A DNA stretch of 63,195 bases from Methanocalculaceae archaeon (GCA_031262705.1 JAISHD010000006.1:1-63195); one strand, 5' to 3'. Shown: positions 9,457 through 20,115, numbered from the stretch's first letter. A program made the numbers and translations. Notes: a model not told the origin generated them from the letters alone.

Positions 9457-11018
9457 GGCTTCACCTCACGGATAAAAACAGTTGAGCCATCTTTAATAAG
9501 GGGAAGCTTGTCGATGTCAAGAACCGTTCCGACCACGTTGGTTCCCTCGAACGGTTCCCCGGTCGGTCCATACTCTTTGTTTGCGACACTGCGCACACCG
9601 GTCATGCCTCGTGCTTTTCTGGCGTCATTGGTGATCGCAAGAGAGTAGGGGGGAACAGGTTGCTTGGGAACGTTCTCCGGAATGATGTTGACGTTTGAGG
9701 CGAACTTCGGTTTGAAGAGGTACATCTCGTTGTCGATGTTGTAGAAGAACGGCATGCTGCCGATGGCATATATTTTGAGGCTGGTGACGCGGCGGAAGAG
9801 ATCAACCGTCCGAGGGGCATGCTCGTAGTCCAGCGTGATGTCAATGACATCTTTGAGAGCAACGGTTGAGAGAGCAACCTTTCCCTCTTTGAGGATTTCA
9901 AGGGTTGTTGCCGGCTTCTGGTCGATGACTATCCGTCCATCAACGTCGCGGTTGTCGGCAAGCACGCGAAGTCCCCGTGCTTTAGCACGGGCGACGGCCT
10001 CTCCCAGCGGGAGGCCGCGAAGGTCAAGCTGTTTTGGGACGACTTTGACGGACAGTTTTGTTCCGGCACCGGCAAACCGGGCGAGTTCAATGCCGCGGAA
10101 AACCGTTCCGGTACGGGTATGGTACTGGTTGCTTGGGACGTCTTTGGTGTAGATGTAGATGGCGCCCGAGCTTTTTCCCGAGGTTCGCACAGTGACAGTT
10201 CCTTCCCGTCTGGGTTTTTGCAGCTCCATAGGGACGGTGAGTTTTCCTTCGGCATGATCGCGGATGTAAGTGGACGCTGTCCGATCAATCAGGTACTCGG
10301 AGTTGCGCAGTGCAAACAGGAGATGTTCAACCGATCTGGTGCAGGATGTATCAATCTCGGTGTGATCCTCCTTGTAGCCTTCTGCGTTGATGTGGATCTC
10401 GGAAAATATCTGCATGCCGTCTTCAACTGCGAGGGAGAGATCGGTGGTTACAGTAGCGTTGGTTGTATCGACCGAGGAGAAGACGTGTTCAATTCTGGTG
10501 ATGCGGTCGCCGTTTCTCCACCGGTTCATGATGCCGAGACCGGAGATGACGGTGCCGAGAATTGCCCCTCCGGCTGCTGCCCCGTGGTCTCCCATGTGCT
10601 GGAGACGAGAGAACATGAGGTAGGAGGTATCGGAGTCGTAGCCGCCGCAGCCGAGGCAGAGTACGCCGCGGTCATAGCGGTAGGATTGGTGATCGGGGAT
10701 GAAGTCTGCCCTGAAGGGGCCGAAGGCAACGGCGTATTTGTCTTCCCAGTGAACCCGGAGGTTTGTGCTGGAAACGTCCCCGGTTGGTACCGGCATGAAG
10801 ACGCTCGGCAGGAGTTCGACGACGATGTCGCCCGCGGTTGTTGCAAACCGGAGCTGGGATGTATCGCGCGACACATCCGCATCCTCTGACGCGGCGACTC
10901 CGGGGCTGAGGACGGCAACACTGTATCCTGCCGGGTGTTCCGGTAGGAGGGTGGCTAGTGTGGTTCCTTTGGGGACAACTTTCGTTTCCCCGTTGAGGAA
11001 TATCTGCATGTTTGTCAC
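9453..11018 (-). CDS. Methanogenesis marker protein 3 (UPF0288 family)
   Basis: 521 aa; MTNMQIFLNGETKVVPKGTTLATLLPEH..., RGIELARFAGAGTKLSVKVVP; cluster order. Confidence 0.85.
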   Translation of the reverse strand: MTNMQIFLNGETKVVPKGTTLATLLPEHPAGYSVAVLSPGVAASEDADVSRDTSQLRFATTAGDIVVELLPSVFMPVPTGDVSSTNLRVHWEDKYAVAFGPFRADFIPDHQSYRYDRGVLCLGCGGYDSDTSYLMFSRLQHMGDHGAAAGGAILGTVISGLGIMNRWRNGDRITRIEHVFSSVDTTNATVTTDLSLAVEDGMQIFSEIHINAEGYKEDHTEIDTSCTRSVEHLLFALRNSEYLIDRTASTYIRDHAEGKLTVPMELQKPRREGTVTVRTSGKSSGAIYIYTKDVPSNQYHTRTGTVFRGIELARFAGAGTKLSVKVVPKQLDLRGLPLGEAVARAKARGLRVLADNRDVDGRIVIDQKPATTLEILKEGKVALSTVALKDVIDITLDYEHAPRTVDLFRRVTSLKIYAIGSMPFFYNIDNEMYLFKPKFASNVNIIPENVPKQPVPPYSLAITNDARKARGMTGVRSVANKEYGPTGEPFEGTNVVGTVLDIDKLPLIKDGSTVFIREVKP

Positions 11019-11039
11019 GATAACTCTCTTTTTCAGATT

Positions 11040-12839
11040 TTACATCTCGAACATTTCATCAGTGCTGGTGTGAAGTGTTCCGGCGTTCTGCTCCGGAACA
11101 TCTTCACCTTTGGGATCGGCCTGGGTTGGCACGGATTTGGGGGCGTTGTCCATGGCGCGGTCCCGTTCAGTTGCGACTGCACGCGCCATGATGTCCTTCT
11201 CAGCGTCGGTCAGGGCGGCGAGTACTTCATGGGTGGGGCCTATCTTGATGATCTTTCCGCCGCGCATGAACATGCAGCGGTCGCAGACGTCGCGGACGAA
11301 CTCCATGTCGTGTGAGACGATGACAAAGGTTTCATCCATTTCTTCACGGGCGTGGATGATGGAGTGTTTGACGTCCACTTTGGTGATGGGGTCCATGGTT
11401 CCGGTGGGTTCGTCAAGGAGGATGATGCGGGGTTCGCGGATGAGGACCTGAGCAAGGGCAACGCGGTGCTTTTCTCCTTCGGAGAGGCTTGCCGGATAGC
11501 GGTGAAGAACGTCTTTTGCTTTCTTTTCGGTGAATCCTGCCATCTGAAGGGTGATCATTGCTTTGCGGGTGGCAAGTTCTTTGGGGAACTCAAGGCCGAT
11601 GGCATCAGTTAAGTTGTCGATGATGGTACGGTGGGGATAGAGATCGTACTCCTGGTGCAACAGGCCGATGTATTTTTTGGCCCGGCCGCGGTAGAGGTAG
11701 CCGGGTTTGGTCATGTCGATCCACTCGTCCCCGATGCGGACCTCCAGTTTTCCGGCGGTTGGTTCGTAGAGTCCGGCAATCATCTTGGACAGTGTGGTTT
11801 TTCCTCCGCCGGAAACACCGATGATGCCGAAGATTTCCCGTTCGTTTATGTCGAAGCTGATTTTGTCGACTGCGTTGATGACACCCCGGTCAACGGCGAT
11901 GAATTTTTTGGAGAGGTTCTCGGCGCGGACGATGGGGCTGCCGATCTCCTGATCGGTGTAAACCAGATCGTCATGGTAGTCTTCCATGAATGCAGATATG
12001 ATCTCTTCGGGTGTACCGATTCTGGTGATCCTTCCATCGTCAAGAAGTACTGCACGGTCGGCGACGTCTTCTAAGACCTGCGAGAAGTGGGAAGTGATCA
12101 GCATTCCCATGCCGTTTTCCTGTGATGCTTCTTTGAGAAGATCATGAACAATTTTGGCGGTCTTGGGATCAAGAGTGCCGGTGGGTTCGTCGGCAAAGAG
12201 GAACATGGGATCGCGAGCGAGCTGGCGGGCGAGGACGACACGCTGTTTTTCTCCGCCGGAGAGATCGCGGGCGATATGCATCATGCGGTGGGTAAGACGT
12301 ACTTCGTCGAGCAGGTCGGCGGCACGGCCAATGGCTTTTTCGGACGGGTAGTCGATGTCATCCAAGGCCCGGAGCACGTTTTCAATGACGCGATCGTCGC
12401 CGTAGAGAGCGAATGTCCGCTGAAACATGATGGCGGTTCTTGCCATGATGCGGGTTTTGAGTGTTTCGTTTTCCGGTGCCCAGAAGTCAATGTCGCGGAT
12501 CTGGAGTTTTCCTCCACAGTTACTGCAGGCAGAACCGGCACGGCTTGGGAGTTCAACTCTGCCGCAGTCAGGGCAGACGGCGACATGATAGATGACCTGT
12601 CCTGAGGTGGGAGGGTGATCGATGCCGCGGACGAGGTGGATCAGAACGGTTTTTCCGCACCCGGATCGTCCGATGATGCCGACGATCTCTCCTTCCGTTA
12701 TCTCGAGGTTGATATTGTCCAAAACCCGTACCATCTCCTGTGCTGTCGCACACTGGGCATTGTTGGAAGGACCGTCGGACGGGCCATATGCAGGAAAATC
12801 CATGCAGAGGTCCTTAATGGTGATAAACGGTGTCGTCAT
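11040..12839 (-). CDS. atwA: Methyl-coenzyme M reductase activation component A2 (dual ABC ATPase)
   Basis: 599 aa with two ABC cassettes ([46 protein letters not shown]), next to marker proteins. Confidence 0.92.
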   Translation of the reverse strand: MTTPFITIKDLCMDFPAYGPSDGPSNNAQCATAQEMVRVLDNINLEITEGEIVGIIGRSGCGKTVLIHLVRGIDHPPTSGQVIYHVAVCPDCGRVELPSRAGSACSNCGGKLQIRDIDFWAPENETLKTRIMARTAIMFQRTFALYGDDRVIENVLRALDDIDYPSEKAIGRAADLLDEVRLTHRMMHIARDLSGGEKQRVVLARQLARDPMFLFADEPTGTLDPKTAKIVHDLLKEASQENGMGMLITSHFSQVLEDVADRAVLLDDGRITRIGTPEEIISAFMEDYHDDLVYTDQEIGSPIVRAENLSKKFIAVDRGVINAVDKISFDINEREIFGIIGVSGGGKTTLSKMIAGLYEPTAGKLEVRIGDEWIDMTKPGYLYRGRAKKYIGLLHQEYDLYPHRTIIDNLTDAIGLEFPKELATRKAMITLQMAGFTEKKAKDVLHRYPASLSEGEKHRVALAQVLIREPRIILLDEPTGTMDPITKVDVKHSIIHAREEMDETFVIVSHDMEFVRDVCDRCMFMRGGKIIKIGPTHEVLAALTDAEKDIMARAVATERDRAMDNAPKSVPTQADPKGEDVPEQNAGTLHTSTDEMFEM

Positions 12840-13136
12840 TCAAACATCCTCTATAATGCTAATTGTATGTGCTCTGAGGTGTTATTAGTGTTTAGAAGAA
12901 TGCATTCCGGGGGTTTTCCGGAAGCTGCCGAGGATGCGTGATGGATGGACATGAGATGAAAAGACCGCCACTTATCCTCCTGCATTTTCAGAAAAAAGAT
13001 TCCGGAAAGATTCAACGAAATATTTTTGTCACTTCAGAGTTTTCCGTGATGGTATCCAAAAAAGAAAAAATCTCCGCAGCAGCACTCTGCCGGTGTTCCT
13101 CTGCAGAGGAACACCAGTGTCACAGGGAGTGGTTAC

Positions 13137-13418
13137 CCGTGGTAGAGGCGGATACTGCGGATGACCCGGTCTTCTTCGATGTCCCAGCGGTCTTCGCATT
13201 CTTCGTCAAAAAAGAACCGGTGACCCACCCTGTCCCATCCCCCCATACGAATCCACATACACCTCGCCGCCGGGAGATCGTGAACGTGGCCCCATCGGTC
13301 TCGATACCATAGTGTACAGACACTCCTCCACCATAAGCTCCACGGAGGTCGAGGTTGCCACGCAGTTCTTGATACTTGCAGTATCGGACATCATGAACAA
13401 GCCTTCCCGGATATCCAT
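13137..13418 (-). pseudogene. Decayed small gene spread over three reading frames
   Basis: Protein-like segments in successive frames: MDIREGLFMMSDTASIK / ELRGNLDLRGAYGGGVSVHYGIETDGATFTISR / GEVYVDSYGGMGQG / GHRFFFDEECEDRWDIEEDRVIRSIRLYHG*. Confidence 0.5.
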
Positions 13419-13460
13419 CCCTCAGCCCCCCGCAAACGTCGCTGACAACAAAAAAAAGGA

Positions 13461-15386
13461 TTAGACCAGCCGGTAAGTCTCAAGATTCTGAGGTGCCACC
13501 GTCTGAATATGGAATTTCTTGTAGATCGAGCTTGCCAGATCGATCGTCTTTGACTCCTCGCCGTGGATCGTAAACACCCGCTCCGGCTTCGGCTGGAGAT
13601 ACTGCACATAGTTCATCAGCTGGCGGCGGTCTGCATGTCCGGAGAAACCTTCCACCGTCTGCACCTCCATATTGATGATGATGCTGCCCTTCTTCCCGAC
13701 CGGCACTTCGCGCCATCCCTTCTGAATACGGCGGCCGTACGTTCCTTCCGCCTGATATCCGACAAAGATCAGCATGTTCTTCTTCGACTCCGCAAGGTTT
13801 CCGAGATATTCAATAACCGGCCCGCCGTTCAGCATACCGCTCGTTGAAATAATCACGCATGGATCCTCTGAGAAGATAATCTGTTGGCGCTTCTCTTGTG
13901 AATCCACCTGTTCAAAGCATTCTGCAAGGAACGGGTTGTAATTGTCACGGAAGATCAGATTCCGGAGATCATTGTTCAGATACTCAGGATATGCCGTATG
14001 CAGAGCAGTTGCCTCCTTAATCATCCCGTCAAGATAGATTTTGCACTTTGGAACCCGCTGATTCCGGAATCCTTCCTCAAGGGCAAGCATCAGCTCGTGC
14101 GACCTTCCGACCGCAAACGCCGGAACCAGAACTTTTCCGCCGCGCTCCAGCGTCGTGTTGATAACCTCATAGAGATGATCCTCGGCATCCTTTCTTGATG
14201 GGGAGAAGTCCTCGGAACCTCCGTAAGTACTCTCCATCACCAGCGCCTCAAGACGCGGAAACTGTGAGACCGCAGGATTGAACAGCCGGCTCTTGCTGTA
14301 GAAGAAATCACCGGTGAATGCAATGTTGTAGAGACCGTTTCCTACATTGAAATGGGCAATGGCCGAACCAAGAATGTGGCCTGCATTGTGCAGCGTCAGC
14401 TTCAGATCAGGTGCAATATCCGTCACATCTCCATAGCCGAGGGCAATCGTGTGCTTGACAAACTCGCGAATTTCGTTTGAAGAGTACGGCGGGACCTTGT
14501 CCTCCTTGTTGTTCACATCAAGATAGTCCAGTTGGAGCATGGCGGCGGTGTCTCGGGTTGCGGGTGTTGTGTACACCGGGCCGTCGTAACCGTAACGGTA
14601 CAGCAGCGGGATGTATGCGGAATGATCCAGATGGGCGTGAGTTAAGACAACAGCATCAAGGGATGTGAACGGAAAAATCTCCGGAACATTCAGGAACGGT
14701 GAAGACGAGCTGCCGGTAGCGCCCGGCGACTCGCCGCAGTCGATTAAGACCTTGCTTTCCGGTGTGGAGAGCAGGAATGCTGCCCGGCCCACCTGACGGC
14801 AGCACCCGAGCGTGGTAAGACGGAGCCACTGTTCCTTGTCGCGTCCCGAGTACATCGAGTCACGGTGAATACGGCGTCCGCACTTGCGCAGGAACTCTTT
14901 TCGTTCATCCCGGGTTTCACGCAGGAACTGGCGCACCTGCTTGATCGTCACCGAGGGAATCGGCGGCGTCCGCACACCCTTCGGTGTCCAGCCCACTTTC
15001 ATCGTAATGTCGCGGAGCGTTGATCCGTTCTTGCCGATGACAACCCCCGGCTTCTCCGCTTCAATCAGGACCTCGCCCGTATCAGTATCGAAGAAAATAT
15101 CCGTAATCCCCGCACTCTCCGGAACAACGCTCTTGATCATATCGTACGCCTGTTCCGTATCGCCGAGAATGTTCGGCCGCACCACAATCCTCTTGCGCAG
15201 ATCGCGGGCAAGAGTACGGATCAGATCCTGCTCCTCGGCAAACCGTTTCGGATCATCGGTATAGATTACCATCTCCGGGCCTTCATATTCAACATCGGTT
15301 ACGGTAACTCCGCGGGGGACCTTCCGATTAATAGTATCTTTCAGTTCTTTGAGTCTGTCTTCAACCTGCATAGAAATCGTTTCCAA
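13461..15386 (-). CDS. fttA: Archaeal CPSF1 / FttA transcription termination RNase (KH-KH-beta-CASP)
   Basis: KH region (EKPGVVIGKNGSTLRDI) plus metallo-beta-lactamase HAHLDHS and beta-CASP motifs. Confidence 0.93.
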   Translation of the reverse strand: METISMQVEDRLKELKDTINRKVPRGVTVTDVEYEGPEMVIYTDDPKRFAEEQDLIRTLARDLRKRIVVRPNILGDTEQAYDMIKSVVPESAGITDIFFDTDTGEVLIEAEKPGVVIGKNGSTLRDITMKVGWTPKGVRTPPIPSVTIKQVRQFLRETRDERKEFLRKCGRRIHRDSMYSGRDKEQWLRLTTLGCCRQVGRAAFLLSTPESKVLIDCGESPGATGSSSSPFLNVPEIFPFTSLDAVVLTHAHLDHSAYIPLLYRYGYDGPVYTTPATRDTAAMLQLDYLDVNNKEDKVPPYSSNEIREFVKHTIALGYGDVTDIAPDLKLTLHNAGHILGSAIAHFNVGNGLYNIAFTGDFFYSKSRLFNPAVSQFPRLEALVMESTYGGSEDFSPSRKDAEDHLYEVINTTLERGGKVLVPAFAVGRSHELMLALEEGFRNQRVPKCKIYLDGMIKEATALHTAYPEYLNNDLRNLIFRDNYNPFLAECFEQVDSQEKRQQIIFSEDPCVIISTSGMLNGGPVIEYLGNLAESKKNMLIFVGYQAEGTYGRRIQKGWREVPVGKKGSIIINMEVQTVEGFSGHADRRQLMNYVQYLQPKPERVFTIHGEESKTIDLASSIYKKFHIQTVAPQNLETYRLV

Positions 15387-15400
15387 AAAAGTATAAAAAA

Positions 15401-16069
15401 TCAGAGTGAGGCAGAGGATGCCGGAAGTATCTCTGCTATTTCTGCCTCCGGGACGTACTCGAATTTGTCCCGGGTTATGACCACGACGTTGTATCCCTCG
15501 CCGGATGCTGCGTCGCGCCGCATTGCTGCGCGAAGCGCCCGGACCGCAATATCAACGGCTTCAGCTTCGTTCATGTCCGGCTTGAATCTGTCCTCAAGAA
15601 CACCGTAGGCGGTGAGGGAACCGGAACCAGTCGAGACAAAGTCCTCTTCAAGCGTTGCACCGCCTGCTGCATCTACTGAATAGATGGACGGGCCGTTTGT
15701 ATCAACGCCTCCGACAAGGAGCTGAACGTAGTAGGGGGAGAACCGATTCTGGTTCAGATAGTTGGACAGAATGGTTGCTGCCGCACCGACACTGATCTCC
15801 TTTCCACGGCGGATCTGGTAGAGGTTGCACTCAACGTTGATGATTCTGACCAGCTGCTGGGCATCGCCGACTCCGCCGGCAATGGTCATGCCGATATGAT
15901 CCGTGATGCTGTGTACTTTCTTTGCCTTTTTGCTGGCGATGAGGGTGCCCATCGTGGCACGCCGTTCGGTCGCAAGGACAACACCGCCCTGGAAAACGAT
16001 ACCGACAGTGGTAGTTCCCGTTTTAACGTCCTGATATTCCTGTGACATGGAGACCTCGTACGTGGACAC
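15401..16069 (-). CDS. psmB: Proteasome beta subunit
   Basis: KTGTTTVGIVFQGGVVLATERRATMGTLIASKKAKKVHSI; start may be the internal MSQEYQD. Confidence 0.93.
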   Translation of the reverse strand: MSTYEVSMSQEYQDVKTGTTTVGIVFQGGVVLATERRATMGTLIASKKAKKVHSITDHIGMTIAGGVGDAQQLVRIINVECNLYQIRRGKEISVGAAATILSNYLNQNRFSPYYVQLLVGGVDTNGPSIYSVDAAGGATLEEDFVSTGSGSLTAYGVLEDRFKPDMNEAEAVDIAVRALRAAMRRDAASGEGYNVVVITRDKFEYVPEAEIAEILPASSASL

Positions 16070-16133
16070 CTGTTCTGCTGTCCCCCTGCGGGGCTGCTAT
16101 TTTACAGGTAACGCTTGAGAGTTTGTGAGTAAA

Positions 16134-16309
16134 GTCGCAAGGCACAGCCCTGCTCCGCTCCTCCCCAAAGGAGTCACAGTCGCAAGGAAATGTCTTGTTC
16201 TGCTTCTCCCTGATGGAACCACAGTTGCAAGGATGTATCTTGTTCTGCTTCACCTTTTCAGGGAATCGCAGTCGCACGGCAAAACTGTGAACCGCTCCCC
16301 CATTCCGGA
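16134..16309. repeat. Degenerate tandem repeats, period about 45 bp, ~4 units
   Basis: Units start GT(C/T)GCA(A/C)GG at 16134, 16179, 16224 and 16271; shared cttgttctgcttc core in units 2 and 3. Confidence 0.75.
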
Positions 16310-16461
16310 GTCGCGACCGCATGCATATCTGCCGCGGCGAAAAGCGCTATTATATTAATGTGCGCAGGATGAGATAAAGTTGCCGACCGCGATACATGAA
16401 AAAATGAAGAACAGGTAAAAACAGAGGATTACTCCCCGCTGATATCCTGCTCATCTGTTCT

Positions 16462-17721
16462 CTACTGGGGCAGAATGAGTTTCAGTTTGAGGATCTGGCG
16501 TCCACGCATTTTCGTGACGACGATGGTAATAATGTACTGCTCGGCAATAGTGATCGACTCTCCGAGCCTGGGGATGTGGCCGAGCCGTGAGAAGACGAGG
16601 CCGCCAATGGTTTCATAGTTGCCCGGGTCTTCGGGCAGACTGATCTCGAAGTGTTCGTTGAGCAGGGTAACACGTGCCTGAGCATCCACCATATAGAGGC
16701 CCTCCCCGATCTCAATGATGTCGGCAACCTCGTCGGTATCCGACTCATCCATGATGTCGCCTACCAGCTCTTCGAGGATGTCCTCAAACGTCACCACACC
16801 GGAAAATCCACCAAACTCATCCAGAACAATTGCCATGTGCATACGGCGCAGCTGCAGTTCGCGCAGAAGATCATCGATCTTCTTGGACTCCGGCACGCAG
16901 TACACATCAAACATCAGCGTCTTTACAAATGCACGGTGGTTTCCTGCGGTGTAGGCATTAAACAGGTCTTTGATGTTCAGCGTTCCGACAATGTTTTCGG
17001 TATGCTCATGGTACACCGGCACCCGCGAGTATCCGGTGTCGCGGAAGTGGACAACCGCATCCTCAAGCGAGGAGATATCCTCAATTACCGCAACATCCGG
17101 ACGGGGCGTCATGATCTCTTTTGCGGTGGTATCATTGAACCGGAGAACGGAGTAGATCATCTCCTTTTCGTCCTCTTCAATAGCCCCTTCCATCTCGCCG
17201 ACATCGATCCACTCGCGAATCTCCTCTTCCGTTACAGCAGGAACATCTGCCGTACCATTTTTGCCGGCACGCCGGAGACGGTCGTACACCCAGAAGAAAG
17301 GGGAAAGCACGAGTGTCATATAATAGATAGGCGTTGCAACAAACAGCGCAACCGCCTCGGTTCTGCGGGTTGCAAACGTCTTCGGCCCGATCTCACCGAA
17401 TATTAACAGGAGCAGTGTTACCACACCCGTAGCGATGGCAACTCCCGCATCACCGAAGATGCTAAACGCAACCGCCGTTGCGATTGCCGAAGCTCCGACG
17501 TTTACGATGTTGTTGCCGATAAGGATCGTAATCAGAAAATGGTCAGGGTTGCTCTTCAGTTTTTCAAGGCGTTTTCCGGCAGCTCCTCTCTCCTCGGAAA
17601 GAATACGAACCTTCGCACGGGTGATCCCGACAAGCGCAACCTCGGAAGCCGAGAAAAACGCGGAGAAGATCAGCAGGATCACAAAAATAACAATATTCGA
17701 GTATTCTATCATATATTCCAC
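16462..17721 (-). CDS. CNNM/CorC-HlyC family membrane protein (DUF21 + CBS pair + CorC_HlyC)
   Basis: FFSASEVALVGITRAKVR..., EIMTPRPDVAVI, VVTFEDILEELVGDI. Confidence 0.9.
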   Translation of the reverse strand: MEYMIEYSNIVIFVILLIFSAFFSASEVALVGITRAKVRILSEERGAAGKRLEKLKSNPDHFLITILIGNNIVNVGASAIATAVAFSIFGDAGVAIATGVVTLLLLIFGEIGPKTFATRRTEAVALFVATPIYYMTLVLSPFFWVYDRLRRAGKNGTADVPAVTEEEIREWIDVGEMEGAIEEDEKEMIYSVLRFNDTTAKEIMTPRPDVAVIEDISSLEDAVVHFRDTGYSRVPVYHEHTENIVGTLNIKDLFNAYTAGNHRAFVKTLMFDVYCVPESKKIDDLLRELQLRRMHMAIVLDEFGGFSGVVTFEDILEELVGDIMDESDTDEVADIIEIGEGLYMVDAQARVTLLNEHFEISLPEDPGNYETIGGLVFSRLGHIPRLGESITIAEQYIITIVVTKMRGRQILKLKLILPQ

Positions 17722-17772
17722 GCCGCAGGTGCGGCAGATCTATTCCGGTGTCCTGAACCCGTGATCATCGTC

Positions 17773-17816
17773 ATGTGCAAATCTCTTTCTTACTATGTGC
17801 AAATCTCTTTCTTACT
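17773..17816. repeat. 22-bp perfect tandem duplication (atgtgcaaatctctttcttact x2)
   Basis: Units 17773-17794 and 17795-17816, intergenic. Confidence 0.95.
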
Positions 17817-17832
17817 ATATGGATGATCGTCC

Positions 17833-18681
17833 TTAAATTGATCGGAGATCCGAAAACCATACAGCCTCGACAGCAAGTACAGATGTTTTTTCTGCATAGT
17901 CGGGATTCTTCCGGAAGTTGAGGTCTTCAAGTTCAAACGTCACCAGTCCCGCATATTTTGCTGCGGCAAGTTCTTTTTTGAGTCGCTCACCCGCGGAAGT
18001 TCCGGCGAGCGGAGTGTGCATCATCTTTTCGGTTCCAAGGCTCGCATGAATGTTGACCATTCGGTCTTTGCAGTCGCGGAGAAACGCGAACGGATCGTTT
18101 GGCAGTGCTGCCTGTGCATGCGCATAGTCCCAGGTAAAAGAAAGCCATGCGTACTCATCCAGAACTCCGCGTACCGAATCAGGCGTTACCAGCTGGGCGT
18201 TTATTGCGGGAGGCATGTTTTCGATTGCAACGGTAACATCTGTACCGAATGCACATCTGGAGACAGTGTCCAGATAGGTGGAGAGACGCGCACGATCCAG
18301 CGGACCGACCGGACGTTTTGCCGTCCGTTTCCCCGGATGGATAGTGACCACACCACCGCCGAGCTGATCCAGCATCTCAATGGTTTTACAGGTATACTCA
18401 GCCGAAAGTTTGGCGACACCGGGATTAAACGAACAGGGATTGAGATCAAAAATCGGCGCATGCATAGCGATGGGTGCAAGGCGCGGGTACTGGTTCATCA
18501 GATCGCGCAGCACCGAAGAGTCTGCGCCCTGCATCCAGAACTCTGGTGTTTCCATCCAGAACTCGATATGATCCAGTCCCGCGGAGTCCATCGCAGAGAA
18601 TATTTCTGCGGGTTGATACTCGTGGAAGAACATACTGGATGCGCCAAGCCGGATCATGGTGATCAGATAGGTTTCTTTCAT
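17833..18681 (-). CDS. Sugar phosphate isomerase/epimerase family (TIM barrel, AP_endonuc_2-like)
   Basis: HIEFWMETPEFW, VTIHPGKR, VAIENMPP, FTWDYAHA, NIHASLG motifs. Confidence 0.85.
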   Translation of the reverse strand: MKETYLITMIRLGASSMFFHEYQPAEIFSAMDSAGLDHIEFWMETPEFWMQGADSSVLRDLMNQYPRLAPIAMHAPIFDLNPCSFNPGVAKLSAEYTCKTIEMLDQLGGGVVTIHPGKRTAKRPVGPLDRARLSTYLDTVSRCAFGTDVTVAIENMPPAINAQLVTPDSVRGVLDEYAWLSFTWDYAHAQAALPNDPFAFLRDCKDRMVNIHASLGTEKMMHTPLAGTSAGERLKKELAAAKYAGLVTFELEDLNFRKNPDYAEKTSVLAVEAVWFSDLRSI

Positions 18682-18702
18682 CCTAATACCAACCTATGGG
18701 TA

Positions 18703-20115
18703 ATGGCAGGAAAGGGGCAGCAGATGCAGTTGACATTTGGTGATGCAGAACCTGATGAGGGGACCCCACACATCATCGCGCCGATTCTGGAGAACTCGAC
18801 GCTTGCGGCAGGTGAGCCGCAGGCATCGAATGAACCTGCAGTTCTGAGTGTGTCTGATCTTGCGGAGCGGATACGCGATGCTATTGATACACCCCTTCTT
18901 ACCAATGTCTGTGTGCAGGGAGAGATCACCGGATACCGTCCGCACTCTTCAGGACATATGTACTTCTCACTGTCCGAACACGGCGACGACAAAGCGACGA
19001 TGCCCTGTGTTATGTGGAAGTACGCGGCAAAGACGGTGGCGTTTCCGGTGAAGGACGGAGTGCTGGTCCGGGCAACCGGTTATGTGGACTTTTATCCACC
19101 GTACGGGAAGATGCAGTTCGTGATTAAGAAGCTTGAGCCCGCTCTATTTGGAAAAACCGGGCTGTATCTTCAGAAGGAGGAGTGGAAAAAGCAGCTGACC
19201 GCAGAGGGCGTGATCCCGCGTGCGGAGTGCGACCGCCGTTCGCCGCCGGTGTTTCCTTCCTGCGTCGGAGTGGTGACGTCACGGACAGGTTCGGTTCTGC
19301 AGGACATCCGCAGTGTTATCACGCGCCGGTATCCGCTGCCGGTTCTGCTTGCGCACACGGCGGTGCAGGGCGATGGTGCGCACATCCAGATTGCTGCGGC
19401 GATCCGGTCTTTGCAGGGAAAAGCGGACGTGATCATTGTTGCCCGGGGCGGCGGAAGTTTTGAAGATCTGTTCGAGTTTAATCATCCGGACGTGGTGCGG
19501 GCAATTGCCGCGTCCGCCGTCCCAGTAATCAGCGCAGTGGGCCATGAGACGGATACGACGCTTGCTGATTATGCTGCCGACCGCCGCGTGCCGACCCCGT
19601 CGGCTGCGGCGGAGACGGTCGTGCCCGACCGATCGGTTCTTCTGCAGCAGCTTGAAGAGATGCGCAGAACTATCCGCGACAATGTTGCGGGACGGTTCAC
19701 GGCAGAGCGAAGTACGCTTGCGGAACTCGCCGAGCGGGTTGAGCCCTCAAGACTTTCGCGGAAGCTGGATCAGATGCACCAGCAGACGGCGGACTTTGCC
19801 GAGCGGATCACGTCTGCTTTCCTTCGAAGAGTTTCATCCGAACGCGAGCTGTGCAGAACACTCGGTGAGACGGTTGCCAAGTCGGTACGGACACGTATTG
19901 CAACCGCCCGGCTGGAGCTTCTTGCCCAGAAAGAGATCATCCTCGGCAGAGATCCGTATAAACCGCTTGAACTCGGTTATGCCCTTGTCTGGAAGGAAGG
20001 GACAGTGATCCGTTCGGCAAAAAATATCAGTACAGGCGACAGTCTGTCCCTCCGACTTTCGGACGGAGAGGCGGTCGCAGTCGTGGAGAACGTTACTTAT
20101 GACAGAGATACCTGA
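18703..20115 (+). CDS. xseA: Exodeoxyribonuclease VII large subunit
   Basis: LTNVCVQGEITGYRPHSSGHMYFSL...VARGGGSFEDLFEFNHPDVVRAIA...VISAVGHETDTTLADYAADRRVPTPSAAAE; alternative start at 18724. Confidence 0.93.
   Translation: MAGKGQQMQLTFGDAEPDEGTPHIIAPILENSTLAAGEPQASNEPAVLSVSDLAERIRDAIDTPLLTNVCVQGEITGYRPHSSGHMYFSLSEHGDDKATMPCVMWKYAAKTVAFPVKDGVLVRATGYVDFYPPYGKMQFVIKKLEPALFGKTGLYLQKEEWKKQLTAEGVIPRAECDRRSPPVFPSCVGVVTSRTGSVLQDIRSVITRRYPLPVLLAHTAVQGDGAHIQIAAAIRSLQGKADVIIVARGGGSFEDLFEFNHPDVVRAIAASAVPVISAVGHETDTTLADYAADRRVPTPSAAAETVVPDRSVLLQQLEEMRRTIRDNVAGRFTAERSTLAELAERVEPSRLSRKLDQMHQQTADFAERITSAFLRRVSSERELCRTLGETVAKSVRTRIATARLELLAQKEIILGRDPYKPLELGYALVWKEGTVIRSAKNISTGDSLSLRLSDGEAVAVVENVTYDRDT

Noticed and set aside
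16134-16309. Possible CRISPR array
   Set aside because: Contiguous degenerate tandem units without distinct spacers; no cas genes in the window.
18016-18702. N-terminal extension of the xseA ORF
   Set aside because: Overlaps a convincing minus-strand sugar isomerase gene; XseA homology starts near 18703/18724.
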